The notes under the pieces were generated by a model, which worked only from the letters and a program-made list of their open reading frames with translations, was not told the origin of the DNA and made no database searches. Positions 10,084 through 17,802 of a stretch of 64,000 nt of DNA are shown here, one piece after another. Made by a program: the position numbers and the translations under genes. The first letter of the stretch is position 1; each line of letters opens with the position of its first letter. The DNA is from Calothrix membranacea FACHB-236 (lineage in GTDB: Bacteria; Cyanobacteriota; Cyanobacteriia; Cyanobacteriales; Nostocaceae): NCBI RefSeq assembly GCF_014696315.1, contig NZ_JACJPX010000034.1, positions 1-64,000 on the forward strand, in the 5' to 3' direction.

Positions 10084-10374
10084 CTAACGAGGTCGATTTT
10101 CTCGTCCGTGGTAGACACGTAAAATAACAACATCATCCTCAAGAATAACGTAGTGAATTATAAAACCGTATTTACCAAAAGAAACTAAAAGTTTTCGTAG
10201 TCCTGCTATTTCATCTACAATTGTTCCTCGACGGGGATTTTGCTGTAAACTCTCGCCTGAAGAGACAATTGCTTGTACTGCACGGGAAGCTGCATCAGGA
10301 TTATTAAGTTTGATAAAATCATAATGACGATTTAAGTCATCAACTGCACTTTCTGTCCAAACTATCTCGGACAT
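10084..10374 (-). CDS. RelE/ParE-type toxin
   Basis: 96 aa, the normal size for the ParE/RelE fold. It opens with VWTESAVDDLNRHYDFI, has the mid-protein NPRRGTIVDEIAGLRKLLV segment and ends with VVILRVYHGRENR, which is the usual VLRVWHGRE-like terminus of ParE/RelE toxins. It starts 5 nt after the stop of the antitoxin gene, the usual antitoxin-first order. ParE members act on DNA gyrase and RelE members cleave ribosome-bound mRNA; the sequence does not decide between them. The pair is inserted between the helicase and methyltransferase genes of the defence system and may stabilise the island. Confidence 0.85.
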   Translation of the reverse strand: MSEIVWTESAVDDLNRHYDFIKLNNPDAASRAVQAIVSSGESLQQNPRRGTIVDEIAGLRKLLVSFGKYGFIIHYVILEDDVVILRVYHGRENRPR

Positions 10375-10379
10375 TGGCG

Positions 10380-10709
10380 TTATTCCTCAGTTCCCAAACT
10401 GTCAGCCCATTCGCGTACACGGCTATGCGTCACTCCTGAACCTGTGCGACGGTAAGCTTCGAGAGCAGATAGACTCTGCTGAACCATTTGGGCTTCAGTA
10501 AGAGGTTGAAAATTTAATGCTGTGTCTATCTCACCTACCTCAAATGATTCTTCTGTTGTTTGAGTAGCTTGATTTACAAGTAACTGCTCAAAATCTTCTA
10601 AATCTCCAGATGAATTAGTCAGCCATGTTAACAGGAGAGTTTTTACCTGTTCTCCTGGTAATGTTTCAAGATGTTCTAAAATTTGCTGTCTAAGATTGCT
10701 TGCTGTCAT
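10380..10709 (-). CDS. antitoxin partner of the ParE/RelE toxin
   Basis: 109 aa, acidic, and directly upstream of the toxin gene with a 5-nt gap. The C-terminal part (MVQQSLSALEAYRRTGSGVTHSRVREWADSLG) resembles cyanobacterial ParE-partner antitoxins in which a RVREWADSLG-like tail closes the protein. The N-terminal 60 residues are helical, with the segment LRQQILEHLETLPGEQVKTLL; no classic ribbon-helix-helix is obvious. It presumably binds the toxin and represses its own promoter upstream of 10,709, within the short tandem repeats. The assignment rests mainly on operon position and tail similarity. Confidence 0.7.
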   Translation of the reverse strand: MTASNLRQQILEHLETLPGEQVKTLLLTWLTNSSGDLEDFEQLLVNQATQTTEESFEVGEIDTALNFQPLTEAQMVQQSLSALEAYRRTGSGVTHSRVREWADSLGTEE

Positions 10710-10725
10710 AAGGTTATTTGTTAAA

Positions 10726-10758
10726 TAATAGTTAACTGTTCGCTGTCAACTGTCAACA
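10726..10758. repeat. short tandem TGTCAACTGT-type repeats
   Basis: The stretch between the Uma2 and antitoxin genes consists of degenerate copies of TTAACTGT/TGTCAAC. The same motif occurs at 11,430-11,486 and 21,474-21,530. This is the kind of short tandemly repeated sequence common between cyanobacterial genes. No gene is seen in it. Confidence 0.6.
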
Positions 10759-10761
10759 AAA

Positions 10762-11424
10762 TTAAAGTTTATTTGGGTCAATTCCTTGCTGTTGTAATAG
10801 AGCTAATAAATTTTGCAATTGTTCTTCTGGGGTTTGGTATCTATTGCCATTTTCGTCATACCAAAACAGCCATTCTCTTGTTCTTCCTTGATAAGTACCC
10901 TGTTCGCGTCCAATACCTAAACCAATTTCGGGCATCCAAATTTTATCCCCTGGTTGTAAAATGTATTTACCTTCAACTAAGCGATAAACTTCTAAACGTT
11001 GGCGTTTACGACGTAACCGGGTTGGTGCATAAATAACATAATACAAAATGCCTAATTCGGCATAATCGATTTTTTTCTGTTCATATTCACCGTTGTAAGT
11101 TTGAGAAACAACTTCCAAAGCTAAAATTGGTGGGATTCCTTCTTCTTCCCAAAAAACGTAGCTGAAACGTCCATTTTCACCTACAAAACGTTCTACGCCC
11201 AAACTCAGGAATCCATCGAGGACTATGGCAGGTTTTAATGGTGAATAATAAATTCCCATGTTGATACCGAAAAACCAGTCATCGCGGTTTTGCCAAATCG
11301 CAGCTAAGATGGCTAACAATAAATTGGGAATTAGTATTTGCAGTTCGTTATCCACAGGGGTATCATCAGAATCGGGTAATTCTGCCGATGAAGGTAGGCA
11401 TTCTAACGGATTGTAGTTATACAT
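10762..11424 (-). CDS. Uma2 family (DUF820) PD-(D/E)XK endonuclease
   Basis: 220 aa, a normal length for Uma2. The nuclease signature is present: an acidic residue in AIVLDGFLSLG, then ILALEVVSQTY with the catalytic E, then the KKIDYAELGILYYVIY segment that supplies the lysine. The C-terminus (TPEEQLQNLLALLQQQGIDP) is the usual coiled tail. Uma2 genes are very numerous in filamentous cyanobacteria and are thought to spread as mobile or selfish genes; none has a well-established cellular role. It is flanked on both sides by TTGACAGTT repeats and interrupts the methyltransferase/helicase array, so it may be a passenger rather than a part of the system. Confidence 0.85.
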   Translation of the reverse strand: MYNYNPLECLPSSAELPDSDDTPVDNELQILIPNLLLAILAAIWQNRDDWFFGINMGIYYSPLKPAIVLDGFLSLGVERFVGENGRFSYVFWEEEGIPPILALEVVSQTYNGEYEQKKIDYAELGILYYVIYAPTRLRRKRQRLEVYRLVEGKYILQPGDKIWMPEIGLGIGREQGTYQGRTREWLFWYDENGNRYQTPEEQLQNLLALLQQQGIDPNKL

Positions 11425-11429
11425 AATAC

Positions 11430-11486
11430 CTTGGTGGTTGACAGTTATCAGTTAACAGTCATCGGTCGTTAGTGAACAGTTATCAA
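11430..11486. repeat. short tandem GTTAACAGT-type repeats
   Basis: Five to six degenerate 9-10 nt units (GTTGACAGT, TATCAGTTAACAGT, GTGAACAGTTATC) fill the 58 nt between the Uma2 and methyltransferase genes. They belong to the same family as the repeats at 10,726 and 21,474. Confidence 0.6.
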
Positions 11487-14365
11487 AACAAGCTCATTTG
11501 TCCCCCTTGATTTAAGGGTAACTCAGTCTGCACGTAAGAGACTTTGGCTTTAATTTCATCCATAGCTAACCACAAATCTAATAAGGCTTTTTCTTCGGGG
11601 ATGCGTTTCTTTTCATCAGTAATGCGGGGTATGACTTTTAACGCTACTTCAAATGTCCGCATGAATAAATCGTTGCTGACTAAGCCTGTGTTTTTCAAAA
11701 ATCTGCGTACTGGTTCTGTATTTCCTTCTTCTTGGTAAAGGGTGATAATTGCGTGGAGTCCATCTACTAAATATCTGGCAGAAAATTCAGTATCGATGAC
11801 GGAGAAAGCGCGTTTTTTTAAGCGTTGTTCTGGGGTGAGTAATTTGCAAGAACCGCTTCCAGAATCAAGTAATTTGTGTTTTTTCACTAAATCGGAAACA
11901 TCAAAACCGCCGACTGCTAGAGCCAGTTGTCTAGCTTCATCAAAGGGGAATTCTCGCGCTTCAAAGGTATCCCATGCTAGGAGATACCATTGGGTTAAGG
12001 GGTCGATACCGTTGAAGTCTTTACCTTCTAATAAATTTTGTAGTCGGTACTCAACAATTGCTTGGCGTACTTCTTCAAATGCAGCTTTGGGTTCAACTGG
12101 ATTCCCTGCACTATCGAGAATGGAACTGTAGCGGGTAAATACGCTTAAAGCACAACCGTAAGCAGTTAAGCACAAATCAATACCAGGGGGTTTAACACGG
12201 CGGTGAGGATCTGCGACTCTATCAGCTGCGGGGCGGGAATCTGCGGTGAGTGATTTTTCGATATCTGGTGCTTTTTCAAAGACGATATTTCGCACATCAA
12301 TACGCACGTCATCCCACCAAGCTTGTCCGGCGTTGGAGTCGCGTTTGCGGCATACTAAAAGCACTGTGCTGGATACGGCGTTTTTCTGGGCTTGGTGTAA
12401 GTTTTGGGGGTTTTCGGTGCTGACTGCCCAAGATGCGGTAATCTCAAAACCAGCATCTATGAGGGATTTTGCTAAGACATCCCACGCGCCGGAGTCTTTA
12501 TGGTTGAATTGTACTGTCATTACGCCGTCGTCGCGGAGGACGCGGTGGTATTCAGCGAATGCCATTGCCATTTTTGCTTCGTAGTCTTGGTTGGCGAGTT
12601 CTTCGGGCGATACTCCCATGTTACGGAAGCGGGAAGGGTTGGCGACAGCTTCGCGGTCTTTGTCGGTGAGTTCTAGGTAGAATAATTCGGGGAAAATATC
12701 GCCGAGGTTGCGTTTTAGCCAGACGTAGAAAAAGTCTGATAGTTCCGCGTATTGAATTGTGGCGTAGTAAGGTGGATCTGTGATAACTGCATCTACAGAG
12801 TTATCAAAAATGTGAGTTAAATTATCGGCTGATGCTAATGCTATTTGAATTGATTTTGAATCGTATTGTTCGATTCCTGGTATACCTGTTGAACCTGGTT
12901 TAGTTCCAAATAATGCACATAATTTATGGTAATCTGATGCAAAAGCATCGGCACATGAATGCCATAAATTACCATTACCATTAATTTCTGGATAATTCCA
13001 CATTAAATTAAGTGAGTGTTGGGCTGAAGCAGCTTTAGAACCTACTCTTGATGCATCCCAATGCCCTAATCGACAATTAACGTCTGCACATCTATCGAAT
13101 ACTAAAGCTAAATAAGTTGAAATTGCTTGTGCTTTTTTCCATTTACACTCAACTTGAATTAGTTCTTTTGCTTCATTGATAATTTCTATATAAGTTACAA
13201 GCGTTAAAAGCTGACGGGGGTTAAAACAGTCCTCATATTTTTGCAAGCCATACTCATAATTACGCGGTGAATCGTGTAAACCCTTACTAGTAGGTTCAGA
13301 TGGAATTAAATTGCTAATACTTAAATCTGAATATTTCTGCTTTAAATAAAATTCAGCGTTTTCAGTACTGTGAAAATCAATTGGCTGGGGTAGTCTAAAC
13401 TCTAATCCTGATTTTCCTTGCTTATAAGCAACTGCATAAATTTGATGACCTAAATTATTAATTGATGAGTACCTCTTTATTGCATCATCTTCAATTACAT
13501 TATTACAATTTAGACATCTACCAACTCCTCTGCTTAAGGTAATTGTAGTATCTGGATCATATTCTTCATCATCTGTTTCAATGGTTGTTCCCTTCCCCTT
13601 CTTCCCCTTAATCAATTCAAAATCAACTCGCTTATTTTCAGGATTAGGAATTGGCTTTACAGCATACCAATCACTTGTAATTTTCCTAGCTTGTCCTTTT
13701 CCTGCATAATTACTAGTACGACTTAACCACCAATTTGGACTCAAAGGAACAACAGACTCACAATTAGGACAAACAACCGTATGCGCCCATAAATAATTCT
13801 GCACAGTTTCCCCTGGTAAAGAAGGGAAAAACTCAGCTAACCTTTTCTCAGCTTCATCCCCTACCCACTTCACCCATTTATCAATATCCTGCTGCAAATC
13901 TGGGCCAAACTTTAGCGGATATTCCATCGCCGCCTTCATCGTCACCACTGCCACAGGATTTAAATCAGAAGCGAGCACATTTAACCCATATCTCGCCGCT
14001 TCAAACGGGATACTTCCACCACCTGCAAACGCATCTAAAACAGTTGGTGTGCGGGTTCCCCAAACTTTTTCACAATAATCCTGCACCTTCTTAATTTGCA
14101 CAGAATTTGGCGGCGTTTTATATAGCTTTACCTCCTTCCCCGATACTAACCCCAGCAAATATTCAAATTCTTGCATTGTGATATCTGCTGGTAATAAAGA
14201 AGCCAACACGCTAGCGCGACTAAAAGACAATGGCTTACGCGAATACCAGCGATGTAATCCTTTAAATGGATTTCCCCCGTGTTCAAAATTAACTTGCTCA
14301 TTTAATACCTGCACAGGCATCATTTTTTCAATAAATACAGAGGGGCGTTTAGTAGGTTTAGGCAT
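11483..14365 (-). CDS. DUF1156 Zn-ribbon DNA methyltransferase
   Basis: 960 aa. The N-terminus (FIEKMMPV, FEHGGNPFKGLHRWYSRKPLS) is the DUF1156 signature. The SAM site is FAGGGS (113-118) followed by SDLNP (133-137), and the catalytic motif is DPPYY (530-534), which fits an amino-methyltransferase (N6-adenine or N4-cytosine; adenine is commonest in this family). A zinc-ribbon is formed by C199xxC202 and C284xxC287. The order SAM motif before DPPY fits the class with a long inserted ribbon. It is encoded on the same strand as the SNF2/PLD helicase and the DUF499 ATPase, a recurrent combination. Expected role: modify host DNA so the system tells self from phage. Not an RM partner in the simple sense, as no dedicated restriction subunit is adjacent. 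Confidence 0.9.
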   Translation of the reverse strand: MPKPTKRPSVFIEKMMPVQVLNEQVNFEHGGNPFKGLHRWYSRKPLSFSRASVLASLLPADITMQEFEYLLGLVSGKEVKLYKTPPNSVQIKKVQDYCEKVWGTRTPTVLDAFAGGGSIPFEAARYGLNVLASDLNPVAVVTMKAAMEYPLKFGPDLQQDIDKWVKWVGDEAEKRLAEFFPSLPGETVQNYLWAHTVVCPNCESVVPLSPNWWLSRTSNYAGKGQARKITSDWYAVKPIPNPENKRVDFELIKGKKGKGTTIETDDEEYDPDTTITLSRGVGRCLNCNNVIEDDAIKRYSSINNLGHQIYAVAYKQGKSGLEFRLPQPIDFHSTENAEFYLKQKYSDLSISNLIPSEPTSKGLHDSPRNYEYGLQKYEDCFNPRQLLTLVTYIEIINEAKELIQVECKWKKAQAISTYLALVFDRCADVNCRLGHWDASRVGSKAASAQHSLNLMWNYPEINGNGNLWHSCADAFASDYHKLCALFGTKPGSTGIPGIEQYDSKSIQIALASADNLTHIFDNSVDAVITDPPYYATIQYAELSDFFYVWLKRNLGDIFPELFYLELTDKDREAVANPSRFRNMGVSPEELANQDYEAKMAMAFAEYHRVLRDDGVMTVQFNHKDSGAWDVLAKSLIDAGFEITASWAVSTENPQNLHQAQKNAVSSTVLLVCRKRDSNAGQAWWDDVRIDVRNIVFEKAPDIEKSLTADSRPAADRVADPHRRVKPPGIDLCLTAYGCALSVFTRYSSILDSAGNPVEPKAAFEEVRQAIVEYRLQNLLEGKDFNGIDPLTQWYLLAWDTFEAREFPFDEARQLALAVGGFDVSDLVKKHKLLDSGSGSCKLLTPEQRLKKRAFSVIDTEFSARYLVDGLHAIITLYQEEGNTEPVRRFLKNTGLVSNDLFMRTFEVALKVIPRITDEKKRIPEEKALLDLWLAMDEIKAKVSYVQTELPLNQGGQMSLF

Positions 14366-14418
14366 AAATTAATAGTTTAAAATAAAAAATAATCTACTTT
14401 AAGTCAGTCTATAAAGGC

Positions 14419-15072
14419 TTACTTAATCAGATTTTTTGTCTGTTGGCGCTGACGTTGTATCTTTCTATGAATTGGTTCGCCGTACATTTGCTCTTCAAGT
14501 TGAAGCCACTTAATATTATTCAAAGAACCAAAAGGGACAAATTCTAGAAATTCTGCCTTCTTCGCTATCCCAGCATAAGAAATTGTTGCTTTCGTTACGT
14601 GCTTCAATCGTACTAAGTCTTCAGGAGCGCATTCACCTTTTTTAACTCCCATCTGAGTCAAATAATCTATAAAATCTCGATCGGGAAATAACATCTCAGC
14701 AGCAAAAACTTCAGCACCAATCTCTATTTCTTCGGTTTGATTGTAGTGAGTACATATAAGGGATTTTAGGTTACGGTCAACGAGATAATGCTTGAATTCA
14801 TGGCACATTGTAAAAAGAGCAGGTGCTTCTGGAAGAGAACGGTTAACCATAATAGTCACACCATCTTCGTCGTTAAAGAAAGCCCCCCGCAATCTTTTGA
14901 GTTTTACTGTGGGGGGCGCACCTTTTACGGGCCATAAATCATACTGAATGCCATGTATCTTATAGATATCTCGTATATCTGACTTTCGTACCTGTGGGGT
15001 AGTCAAGCCATGTTCTAAACGAATTTGGCGTGCTAACGCCTTCATCTCCTCATAGTAATCACTTGGCTTCAT
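14419..15072 (-). CDS. ImmA/IrrE family metallopeptidase
   Basis: 217 aa. The zinc-peptidase motif HEFKH occurs in FTMCHEFKHYLVD (about residues 91-103), followed by an EIGAEVFAAEMLFPDRDF segment that carries the third zinc ligand; this is the ImmA/IrrE (COG2856) arrangement. The family cleaves or derepresses a partner XRE repressor on stress. Its ATG overlaps the TGA of the upstream XRE gene (ATGA, 15,069-15,072), so regulator and protease are translationally coupled. It probably controls the defence genes on one or both sides, including the divergent ubiquitin-like operon. Family call firm; target inferred. Confidence 0.9.
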   Translation of the reverse strand: MKPSDYYEEMKALARQIRLEHGLTTPQVRKSDIRDIYKIHGIQYDLWPVKGAPPTVKLKRLRGAFFNDEDGVTIMVNRSLPEAPALFTMCHEFKHYLVDRNLKSLICTHYNQTEEIEIGAEVFAAEMLFPDRDFIDYLTQMGVKKGECAPEDLVRLKHVTKATISYAGIAKKAEFLEFVPFGSLNNIKWLQLEEQMYGEPIHRKIQRQRQQTKNLIK

Positions 15073-15470
15073 TCAGTTTTCTTCCTCTTACGCCCTGGTT
15101 TTGGTTTATCTCCCTGTTTATGAAAACTTCGGGCTTTACGAAATTCAGCATATTTGCGTAACTCCTCAATGTCTTCAGGAGGCAACTGTTTAGCGGCACG
15201 TAACAATGCAGTCAGCTGGTCATTAACCGGAGTTTCCTCAGCTTGGGTTTCCTTTGGCGGGAAAAAATCTAAAATTGATACTCCAAAAAACCGCGCTAGG
15301 CGTTCAAGGTCTTCAATGCTTGGACGATAAGTAGCAGTTTCCCACCGAGAGATGGTGTTTGCAGCAGTTCCCATTGCTTTGGCTAGTGCCTCCTGGGACA
15401 ACCCCTCACCTCCCCCATAACTCGTCCGTAAATCTCGGATTCGCCCTCCAATGTACTCAATCACACTCAT
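15069..15470 (-). CDS. XRE/HTH regulator partnered with ImmA/IrrE
   Basis: 133 aa. A Cro/C1-type helix-turn-helix occupies residues 8-65 (LSQEALAKAMGTAANTISRWE, YRPSIEDLERLARFFGV). A linker and a basic tail (KPGRKRKKTE) follow. The tail and the LPPEDIEELRKYAEFRK helix may be where the coupled ImmA/IrrE protease acts. It is transcribed divergently from the ubiquitin-like operon; the 207-nt gap contains two near-identical inverted repeats (15,488-15,502 and 15,549-15,563) that are good operator candidates. Likely represses itself and possibly the divergent genes. Confidence 0.9.
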   Translation of the reverse strand: MSVIEYIGGRIRDLRTSYGGGEGLSQEALAKAMGTAANTISRWETATYRPSIEDLERLARFFGVSILDFFPPKETQAEETPVNDQLTALLRAAKQLPPEDIEELRKYAEFRKARSFHKQGDKPKPGRKRKKTE

Positions 15471-15487
15471 TCGTAGTTCCTAGAACT

Positions 15488-15563
15488 ATCCTTCAATAGG
15501 ATATTACTTTCCTTTTTCTGTTGACGCTTCCTTGTATCAAAAGTTATCATCCTTTTATAGGAA
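15488..15563. promoter_or_regulatory. paired operator-like inverted repeats
   Basis: ATCCTTCAATAGGAT (15,488-15,502) and ATCCTTTTATAGGAA (15,549-15,563) share the dyad TCCTT-N2-ATAGGA with centres 61 nt apart, about six helical turns. A half-site, TTCCTATAG, recurs at 15,606. They lie between the divergent XRE gene and the ubiquitin-like operon, so binding by the XRE protein is the natural inference. No binding data can be seen in sequence. Confidence 0.55.
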
Positions 15564-15621
15564 ACGATTTCAACACTAGAAGGATAATAATTGCTAGTTT
15601 TGGCTTTCCTATAGCAACTAT

Positions 15622-15651
15622 CACCCTCAGAAAATCAGTGTCCTGAGGGTG
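15622..15651 (+). promoter_or_regulatory. leader hairpin before the ubiquitin-like operon
   Basis: CACCCTCAG (15,622-15,630) and CTGAGGGTG (15,643-15,651) are perfect 9-nt complementary arms around a 12-nt loop, ending 13 nt before the GAGGAG ribosome-binding site of the Ubl gene. There is no T-tract, so it is more likely a leader structure or operator than a terminator. Confidence 0.45.
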
Positions 15652-15677
15652 TCATTAAAAACGTGAGGAGCATAACC

Positions 15678-15956
15678 ATGCAAATTGAAATCAGTAAAGA
15701 AGCAGATGTACTGTCTAAACACCCAAAAACAATTACTGTGACTGTCAATGAACGCCCAGTAACCTTTTCACAGCAAAAGGCTACTGGCTTAGAAATTAAG
15801 CAGACTGCCATCCAGCAGGGCGTTGCCATCCAGGAAGATTTCGTACTATTCGAGGTCAAAGGTAATTCTCCTCTCAAGCAAGTTGGCGACTGCGAAACCG
15901 TTATCCTGCATGAGGGGCAAAAGTTCCGCGTCACCGCACCGGATGACAACTCATAG
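15678..15956 (+). CDS. ubiquitin-like (multiubiquitin-family) protein
   Basis: 92 aa. The sequence fits a single beta-grasp domain of the prokaryotic multiubiquitin family: ITVTVNERPVTFSQQKATG, EIKQTAIQQGV, FVLFEVKG, then VILHEGQKFRVTAPDDNS. The ATG at 15,678 is chosen because GAGGAG sits 7 nt before it; a GTG at 15,663 would place the Shine-Dalgarno inside the gene. The protein ends in DDNS and has no di-glycine, so it is not directly ready for E1 activation in the classical way. It is the first gene of a three-gene operon with E2-like and JAB-E1 proteins, and probably the protein those enzymes act on. Confidence is high for the family, low for the biochemical role. Confidence 0.85.
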   Translation: MQIEISKEADVLSKHPKTITVTVNERPVTFSQQKATGLEIKQTAIQQGVAIQEDFVLFEVKGNSPLKQVGDCETVILHEGQKFRVTAPDDNS

Positions 15957-15965
15957 GAGATACCA

Positions 15966-16352
15966 ATGACACCTGAAATTGAACAGGCGATCGCAGAAAT
16001 TCAGATCGCCTTTCCTGAGCATCCTATTGGCGTGGAAGCAGAATCACAAGGCGGCGCATACGTCATCGTCAATAATTTGCTAATTGGCGAACAGTATCTG
16101 CCTTCCACTAGCTGGGTAGGCTTTTTAATTACTTTTCAGTATCCTCATGCAGATGTCTACCCACATTTTATAGATGGTCAGTTGCGTCGAGTTGATGGTT
16201 CTTTAATTCAAGGAAATGGATTATCTGGTTCTATGACTTGGCAAGAACGGCAAGCAATTCAAGTATCAAGACGTTCTAACCGATTGAACCCAGCCATCGA
16301 CACAGCTGCAACCAAGTTAGCCAAGGTTCTTACATGGTTAAGGAATCAATGA
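15966..16352 (+). CDS. E2-like (Prok-E2 family) protein without cysteine
   Basis: 128 aa. Position between Ubl and E1 genes and the pattern IAFPEHPIGVEAESQGGAY, LPSTSWVGFLITFQYPHADVYPHFIDG fit the prokaryotic E2/RWD-like fold. Strikingly, the translated protein contains no cysteine at all, so it cannot carry a ubiquitin-like thioester; it may be a scaffold or non-covalent partner, as E2-variant proteins are in eukaryotes. TAGGAGA overlapping the Ubl stop codon is its ribosome-binding site. Its stop overlaps the ATG of the next gene (ATGA at 16,349-16,352). Fold assignment is moderate, because similarity was judged by eye. Confidence 0.7.
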   Translation: MTPEIEQAIAEIQIAFPEHPIGVEAESQGGAYVIVNNLLIGEQYLPSTSWVGFLITFQYPHADVYPHFIDGQLRRVDGSLIQGNGLSGSMTWQERQAIQVSRRSNRLNPAIDTAATKLAKVLTWLRNQ

Positions 16353-17797
16353 CACCTGAAATTGAGTTTAGAATTGATCAGCCACTTTATCAAAAGCTTC
16401 ATCAGCATCTTTTTCCTGGTGATGGTGATGAACATGGGGCGGTGATTGCAGCAGGTATTGTAGAAACTCCTCGTGGTATTCGCCTGCTGGCGCGTGAAGT
16501 GTTTTTAGCGCGAGACGGGATTGACTACGTACCTGGTACTCGCGGCTACCGTGCTTTGACAGCAAAGTTTGTAGCTGAGATATCAGGTTACTGTGCAGAA
16601 CAGAACCTCTGCTACTTCGCCGTACACTGTCATGGTGGTAAAGACGAAGTTTGTTTCTCTGCTGATGATATGGCATCCCACGAACGAGGGTATCCGGCGC
16701 TGCTCGATATTACTCGTGGTGGCCCGGTGGGGGCGCTAGTATTTGCCAAAAACGCCGTAGCAGGGGATATCTGGACTCCCTCTGGTCGCTTTCAACTCGA
16801 CTATATGACCGTCATCGGTTCGCATATCCGGCGACTTTATCCTGCGCCCCAACCCCGACTGTGTGCTGCCAATCCCATGTACGACCGCCACGCACGCTTG
16901 TTTGGCGATGTCGGACAAGAAATTTTCGCCAATTTAAAGGTGGGAATCATCGGACTTGGTGGGGGAGGTTCGTTAATTAACGAATGGTTGTCCCGCTTGG
17001 GAGTTGGACATATCGTTGCCATTGATTTTGACCGCGTTGATTTAACCAATCTCCCCCGAATTGTTGGCACAAATCCAAGGGATGCAATGACTTGGTTAAC
17101 TAAACAACCCATCCCTTGGTTGCAAAAACTTGGTAAGCGGTTAGCTGCTCATAAAGTTCACGTTGCCCGTAGAGTTGCCAAACAAGCTAATCCCTCCATC
17201 CGCTATGATGCGGTTGTGGGAAATATCGTCGATGAAGCGATCGCGCGATTGCTGATAGATGCTGATTTCTTGTTTTTGGCAGCAGATTCGATGCAAAGCC
17301 GTCTAGTTTTTAACGCACTGGTGCATCAATATCTAATTCCAGGGATTCAGATTGGTGCTAAGGTTCCTGTGAATAAGCAAATAAAGCAAGTAGGCGATAT
17401 TTTTACTGCTACTAGACCCGTACTCCCTTACGCTTACGGTGGTTGTCTGCACTGCCATGAATTGATTCCGGCTGGTAGGTTACAACAAGAAGCATTAAGT
17501 GAACAAGAACGGCGAACTCAGCGTTATGTTGAAGATGAAGATATCGCTCAACCCAGCGTCATTACACTCAATGTTAATGCTGCTGACCAAGCCGTGAACG
17601 ATTTTATGATGATGTTCACAGGGCTGTATCAACCAGAAGTCCAACTGTGCCACCAATTAAGGTTTGCGCGAGAACGCAACATTTTCAATGTGGAACCGTG
17701 TGCTAACGATGATTGCTTAGATTGTAGCAGCAGTTCTCGGAGTCGTCGCGCCAGGGGCGATCGCTATCGTCTCCCCTGCCGAATGCCAAATGGGTAG
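16349..17797 (+). CDS. JAB (JAMM) protease - E1-like ThiF fusion
   Basis: 482 aa from the ATG at 16,349, preferred over 16,334 because it forms an ATGA overlap with the E2-like stop and has AAGGA 5-9 nt upstream. Residues 1-150 are a JAB/JAMM metalloprotease: E29, H93-C-H95, S104-A-D-D107. Residues 185-450 are an E1/ThiF adenylation domain with GLGGGGS (202-208) and the acidic strand IVAIDFDRVDLTNLPR. CxxC pairs at C366/C369 and C456/C459 look like a zinc site. The protease can trim or remove the ubiquitin-like protein, and the E1 part adenylates its C-terminus. The gene ends 5 nt from a convergent gene. Confidence 0.9.
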   Translation: MTPEIEFRIDQPLYQKLHQHLFPGDGDEHGAVIAAGIVETPRGIRLLAREVFLARDGIDYVPGTRGYRALTAKFVAEISGYCAEQNLCYFAVHCHGGKDEVCFSADDMASHERGYPALLDITRGGPVGALVFAKNAVAGDIWTPSGRFQLDYMTVIGSHIRRLYPAPQPRLCAANPMYDRHARLFGDVGQEIFANLKVGIIGLGGGGSLINEWLSRLGVGHIVAIDFDRVDLTNLPRIVGTNPRDAMTWLTKQPIPWLQKLGKRLAAHKVHVARRVAKQANPSIRYDAVVGNIVDEAIARLLIDADFLFLAADSMQSRLVFNALVHQYLIPGIQIGAKVPVNKQIKQVGDIFTATRPVLPYAYGGCLHCHELIPAGRLQQEALSEQERRTQRYVEDEDIAQPSVITLNVNAADQAVNDFMMMFTGLYQPEVQLCHQLRFARERNIFNVEPCANDDCLDCSSSSRSRRARGDRYRLPCRMPNG

Positions 17798-17802
17798 CAG
17801 AA

